Assembly (NCBI GenBank): GCA_002633005.1 | Contig: NMRA01000092.1 | Coordinates: 547,219 to 611,218, forward strand | Direction: 5' to 3' | DNA length: 64,000 bases | DNA from: Phoronis australis | Lineage: Eukaryota; Phoronida; Phoronidae | In this document: piece by piece, positions 59,804-64,000 of the stretch | Position numbering within the stretch: the stretch's first letter is position 1 | Layout: every line of letters starts with the position of its first letter | Position numbers and translations under genes: made by a program | The notes under the pieces: model-generated | Told to the model about the DNA's origin: nothing | The model's input: only the letters and a program-made list of their open reading frames with translations | Databases searched by the model: none

Positions 59804-62580
59804 ACTGTTTAAGGCAAAAAAATCGCTGATATTTTCATGCCAGCCAAGGCTATAGCTTTACGTTTATAAGCCCCCCTTTACTGAATAATCTCCTGCCTAG
59901 GCATTTTTCATTTCTTGAATACACACCCATGGGCTTATCTACGGGAAAATCCCGATGGGAGTTTCTGAAATTCGATGTTAGCACCTGCCCATTCTACATG
60001 AAAACGGCTTGTGCACCCCATAAAGGCTATTATGGTATTTTTGTGTGTTTTTTTGAAATTGTTATTGACTCCCAAATGGTTTGAAGAATCATAAAATTTC
60101 AATGCTGATGTTTCAGTTGACAACATGGCTTACATTTATCTCTGGAGGTTTAACTTCTGTTGCACTACCTTATGTCAGTTTTTAGTTTTCTCTTTTGGTA
60201 TCGCCCTCTATCTGCCAAACCTCATGGCAACAGAGTTTCTTGATAGCAATTTCTGTTTTTGTCGCAGTCTAGATATCTACCAGGATTGCAATTTATAGTC
60301 ACCAGTTTTCGGATGGCTGGCGCTGTGCCCCATAGTCATACTTTTAAGTTCACTAGTGTTGCTCACTCTAGAGCATGGGCATGTTTGAAAAAATGAGCAC
60401 CCTTTGCATCTTAGCTATAGTGCACGCCGTTGACACATAGCAATGCAAGGAAGCATTGCCCTTGTTTCGTGCAATAATGTATCGAAATGGCAGCTGTCCC
60501 CATACCACTTATCACTTACCAGCTCTTGGCTGAATTAATACCTGTGACGCAATAGACCACTTGCTAGTTTTTCAAACTGTTGAAAAGTGGGGCAAAGGCC
60601 ACATCTTGTTGCATAACACCCATATGGTATATAGATCTATGGGTGGAAAACCAGCATGAGGTCCTACAAACCTGAGGTGAATCCCACTCTGTAACAGAGT
60701 AGAATTTCGTAGACGCAAGAAACTCGTTAAGGTAGTTAGTATGTGCTTTCTTGAAATTAACGGTGATATCTCACGAAGTCTTGCATTTTCGCGAGATTCT
60801 TGGCTTTATGAAACGCATGCGAGGTAAGCAAAATTGTCACAAGGGATTAATGGGACAGAAATCCATCTGGTTTATCTCCCAAATAGTCTGTTACATATTT
60901 TGTATGAAAATGGATATAGTAATCTTACACATTTGCTCCTGAATGGTGTTAATTTGAAAGCCTCGTACTTCAGATATTGGGTTACAATGGTCCATTATTC
61001 GATTACGTACTAAGTCTTCAGAAAATCTTCCTTGAATATTTGAGAAGCTAAATTGCACCAACAAGGATAAACCTATAGTTAGTACGCTCACTTAATCGGG
61101 AAGGAGTGAATGAGTGGTGACGAATTTGCAAACTCATTAGTATCAGCATTTAGAAAATATTTAATGTTTTTTATCATCAGCTGACAACCTTGAGCAGGAC
61201 TGAGAGCTTAGATTTTTGTTCAGGCTTTTCTCTTTAACGTTCAATGCAGTGGCAATTCAAAATAGTTACATGTACAGTTTTCTTTTTGTTTTATATTTAT
61301 TCAGTATAAAGTATTCAAAGTTTTTATGTCATTCCCCAGATCAAAAACACTATTGTATTTTACCTACACTTCAAAAATTCTTATATCTCGCAATTATTTA
61401 AGTTTTGCCATTGAGATCAGTTTTGTTGCTTTCTTTAGCATATTAATGTATTGGTCAAGACTTTTAAGTATGATTATATAAATTACTTATTGATTTTCTT
61501 ACCTTGTTAATTCCTATTACAATGTCCAGTTTCACTGTGTTGTGAGTCCTTTCTCATTTCCAATTGTCTTTGACCATTCTCACTCTTCAGTAATGTAGTG
61601 CGTGGAACAGTTCATTTCATTTGAGGGGAGACATCTGAACATCAGCCTGGTTGGTACATTCAGGGTAGGGTGAGATGAGCTGTCATGTCGTTGTGGTGAT
61701 GGTATATTGAGGATACCTTGTACAATGCTGTGTGTTTCTAAGAGGGTAGAGGGGATTAAAGGAGCTGATACCACTGTGTATGTCATGGAATGTAAATTAT
61801 TCGCCCATACAAATCAGTGTCACAAATATATTTCTCTTCAAGTACTTGGTGGCTCTAAACCTCAAAGTGCTGAACTTTATAAAGAGAAAGACTGTTAAAT
61901 AAACTGCAAAGCCCATACTTAACTAGCTGGTAATTGGGTTTGTTTATCTTGCTGAATGGCCCTCATAAAACTAATTAAGTTACTTCTTGTTTTAATAGGA
62001 AGGGTACAACATCATGTAATTCTGAAACTGGCAGGTGGCATTTTCGACATGGTTTGTGAATTTATAGAGAAAAATCTTGCAAAACCATACCTCGCACCAA
62101 TGGCTACTTTGATTGAACTAAGTTGACCCTTTGATATAGTCATCTCAGCAGAAACTCTGTCTAGATAGTGTGAACACAGCTTACGGTATTACTTTATGGC
62201 TGAGCACGATAATTAGGTGGGTGCACGTATCTTGTCCTGAAAATTACCAAGATTGTGAGTGGATAGCCTGTGGATAATGAAGGCATGTTTCATTTTTGTC
62301 AAGTTTTTGATCTTTTCACCCAGAATCGCTATGCTTAAGAGTTGTAATTGTCAAATAGTATATATTTTCTGAAAGTAGAAAGTCACCATAATATTGAGTC
62401 AACAAGGTGTCCGTCCGTATGATAGAAAAGGAAGACGTGACTGCATGTATACCACCATTGAGAATGAATGCTCCGAGTCGTCGCACGCCTCTGTGACTTG
62501 TGTTCACAAACACAGCAAGTTTTGAAAAGAGATAATCCTCACCATTATTCATTGATTTGTTAAGTAATTTGATATTTCGC
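59804..62580. other. no gene recognised
   Basis: Short frames (59935, 60751, 60891, 61216, 61580, 61707) have no motif. A family-3-like scrap ('tatattttctgaaagtagaa') lies near 62361. Confidence 0.4.
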
Positions 62581-62584
62581 TGTT

Positions 62585-62695
62585 TCGATCTGATGCTCAC
62601 GACGTGCTTTAACCACCAACTTGATTTCTGCTGTCCGTTTTGTTCTTGGTTTCACATCAGTCTCCCGCCACATGGTGTGTATAACAATGAACTGT
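62585..62695 (-). pseudogene. second relic of the Cys-rich mobile-element-type protein
   Basis: Read on the minus strand, a frame beginning MWRETDVKPRTKRTAEIKL and ending EHQIETAKYQIT then stop aligns with 39570-39660 (+) both at DNA and peptide level. Here the frame is open across the block where the other copy has a stop. The homology continues downstream through 'aagtcacagag' and 'ttctcaa.ggt' blocks at 62460-62520, matching 39729-39780. Identity of the parent protein is uncertain. Confidence 0.35.
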
Positions 62696-62853
62696 TGATC
62701 TTCTTTTAAGTAGGTTGACAGTTGATCCTACCTGTCGGACTGAGGGTCACCAAATTAATGTTTTAGCCATAGTTAAGTTAATTACGCACTGTAAATTCAG
62801 TTGACATTGCCAGTGAATGTTGAAATAGCGAACATGTTTATAGCATATGTATA

Positions 62854-63785
62854 TACCGTATTAGTCGTTATAACCGCCCATGTCCTTATAAGCGCCCCCC
62901 ACGCATTTTCAGACTTTGCTTAAATAAGCGCCTAGTCCATGAACGTGTACGTGCGAAAAATGCCTTACCTACAGTCCTAAAATTCTACAGTAACGTCTTC
63001 AATTTCAAATTATCAATAATATCCGACAGTCCTGAAAAAAATCATTGTGCGCAGAATTTGTAGGCCACGAGTCTCGCCGCTATGTCAGTGTTTGGCCATG
63101 ACTATACACTTCAAACTTCCGCCATGGCTCAAAACCACGGGTGAGAAACAACATGACTGCCGGATCAAATGGGACCGTCGCACCAGAAAATGGGACTGAC
63201 GCACCTAAAAACATGACCGCCCCACCACAAAACAGGACCGCCGGGGACTGAACATGACCGCCGGGCAATTTGCGGTTTCAATCCCCTGTCAGGTAGTCAG
63301 TACGCCGCATCCAGCCACACGGCAACTAATATGGCCTTACCAAGACAAATGTCGAACGTTTTTAGCACATGAGACCGGCAAGTGCTGAATGAAACACGCT
63401 CTGGTTTAGGCCTACTGCTTGTGCAAATTTCTTTAGGTACAATGCACATCAAGCTCGTTAGACTGCGTGGCTCTGGCCAAATGACGTTATCTGCTCTGGC
63501 AAATGAACTCTGGTGACACGCACGCACTCGTGTACTCACAAACGCAGACAACTTCAAAACAAACGTCACGTGACAACAACATGTGTGTTCGTCCAGACAT
63601 TTTTCTTATGTTGCCCATCATACATGTAGATGGCACGATGTACTAGCACAAATTTGTAGTTAAACATGCCGTGATCCCGACTCCTCGGGAATTTAAAAAT
63701 TTTAGGGACGGTATTTGGAAAACTTAAGGAGGATTTCAGGTAATTTGCTTGAGTCAAAACTGTATTTTTCATATCGGTCAGCAGG
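62854..63785. mobile_element. family-1 element, right end missing, interior replaced
   Basis: The left end 'taccgtattagtcgttataa' is intact. The interior follows 9751 onwards to about 63120, then an unrelated GC-rich array takes over, then the family-1 sequence resumes at 'gcatccagccacacggc' and runs to about 63785, where similarity stops before the right terminus. Minus frames 63297-63569 and 63566-63772 correspond to the frame in the 10.6 kb copy. Confidence 0.75.
63137..63275 (+). repeat. GC-rich ~21 bp imperfect tandem array
   Basis: Units of the form 'gggaccgtcgcaccagaaaa', 'gggactgacgcacctaaaaa', 'tgaccgccccaccacaaaac' and 'ggaccgccggggactgaaca' follow one another. The composition is far more GC-rich than the surroundings. 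The period and the GGAC(C/T)...AAAA layout resemble the 44.3 kb arrays. Confidence 0.7.
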
Positions 63786-64000
63786 TTCAGAACTGCTATA
63801 GGGGATCATTATCTCTTATCTGATTTTGTATACCTTACCCTATTGTGCCTGCATTGACTTTCATAATAAAGGGCTATTGTGGAGATGTTTAAACTGTAGG
63901 CTTGGGTAACAATAGGCATTCCTCTGCCTGTTACTGAAGACCAAGCTACACCACAAGGGAAAGCACTACTTTCAGCCTTTAGCTGGCCAAGCTTAGATAT
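63786..64000. other. no gene recognised
   Basis: Short tail of the window; nothing recognisable. Confidence 0.5.

Noticed and set aside
63265-63295. tRNA B-box-like phrase 'ggtttcaatcccc'.
   Set aside because: No matching A box or cloverleaf at the right distance. It lies in the GC-rich insert of a family-1 copy.

Overview
This window looks like intergenic or intronic DNA from an animal genome, most likely a wild marine invertebrate, although the sequence alone does not fix the lineage. It is AT-rich. The longest open frame in 64 kb is 117 codons. There are no operons, ribosome binding sites, rRNAs or recognisable tRNAs. Almost everything I can recognise is repetitive: small inverted-repeat transposons, dispersed repeats, tandem minisatellites and microsatellites. 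A single N lies in a poly-C run at 37936, so this is an assembled eukaryotic contig.

Protein-coding content is minimal. The best candidate is a minus-strand exon at about 19432-19605 encoding the N-terminal part of a THAP-type zinc finger. Two homologous, stop-interrupted fragments, at 39539-39660 (+) and 62585-62695 (-), look like relics of a Cys-rich protein of the kind carried by mobile elements in invertebrate genomes. No complete gene is supported.

Layout by repeat family. Family 1 is a ~1.4 kb transposon with TA-flanked ends TACCGTATTCG. It is complete at 9751-11151 and 46327-47735 and partial at 62854-63785, and its 3' half is built into a large palindrome at 25663-28848. Family 2 (ends resembling GGCCCTTTCATAC) lies at 8891-9339 and 38092-38605, with a probable decayed copy at 1290-1595. 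Family 3 (ends TTAAGGTTATGYAGGACC) has about six copies. Family 4 (~400 bp, ends TCCACACACAG) lies at 35341-35743 and 43511-43890. Families 5, 6 and 7 are shorter dispersed repeats. Two full-length copies of a ~2 kb element, 49028-51244 and 57934-59803, stand in opposite orientation about 6.7 kb apart. Each is made of ~150 bp subunits grouped in threes and is studded with CCACTAGRKGGC motifs that match the CTCF core consensus.

The most unusual structures are: the A-B-A'-B' palindrome at 25.7-28.8 kb; the inverted pair of CTCF-motif arrays; a foldback made of opposed ~22 bp tandem repeats at 44.28-44.81 kb; a similar-period GC-rich array that replaces the interior of the 63 kb family-1 copy; and tandem arrays that arise in or beside family-3 elements (43 bp unit at 7.0 kb, 17 bp unit at 55.9 kb). 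There is no interacting set of genes to describe. The biology visible here is mobile-element turnover and possibly chromatin architecture.
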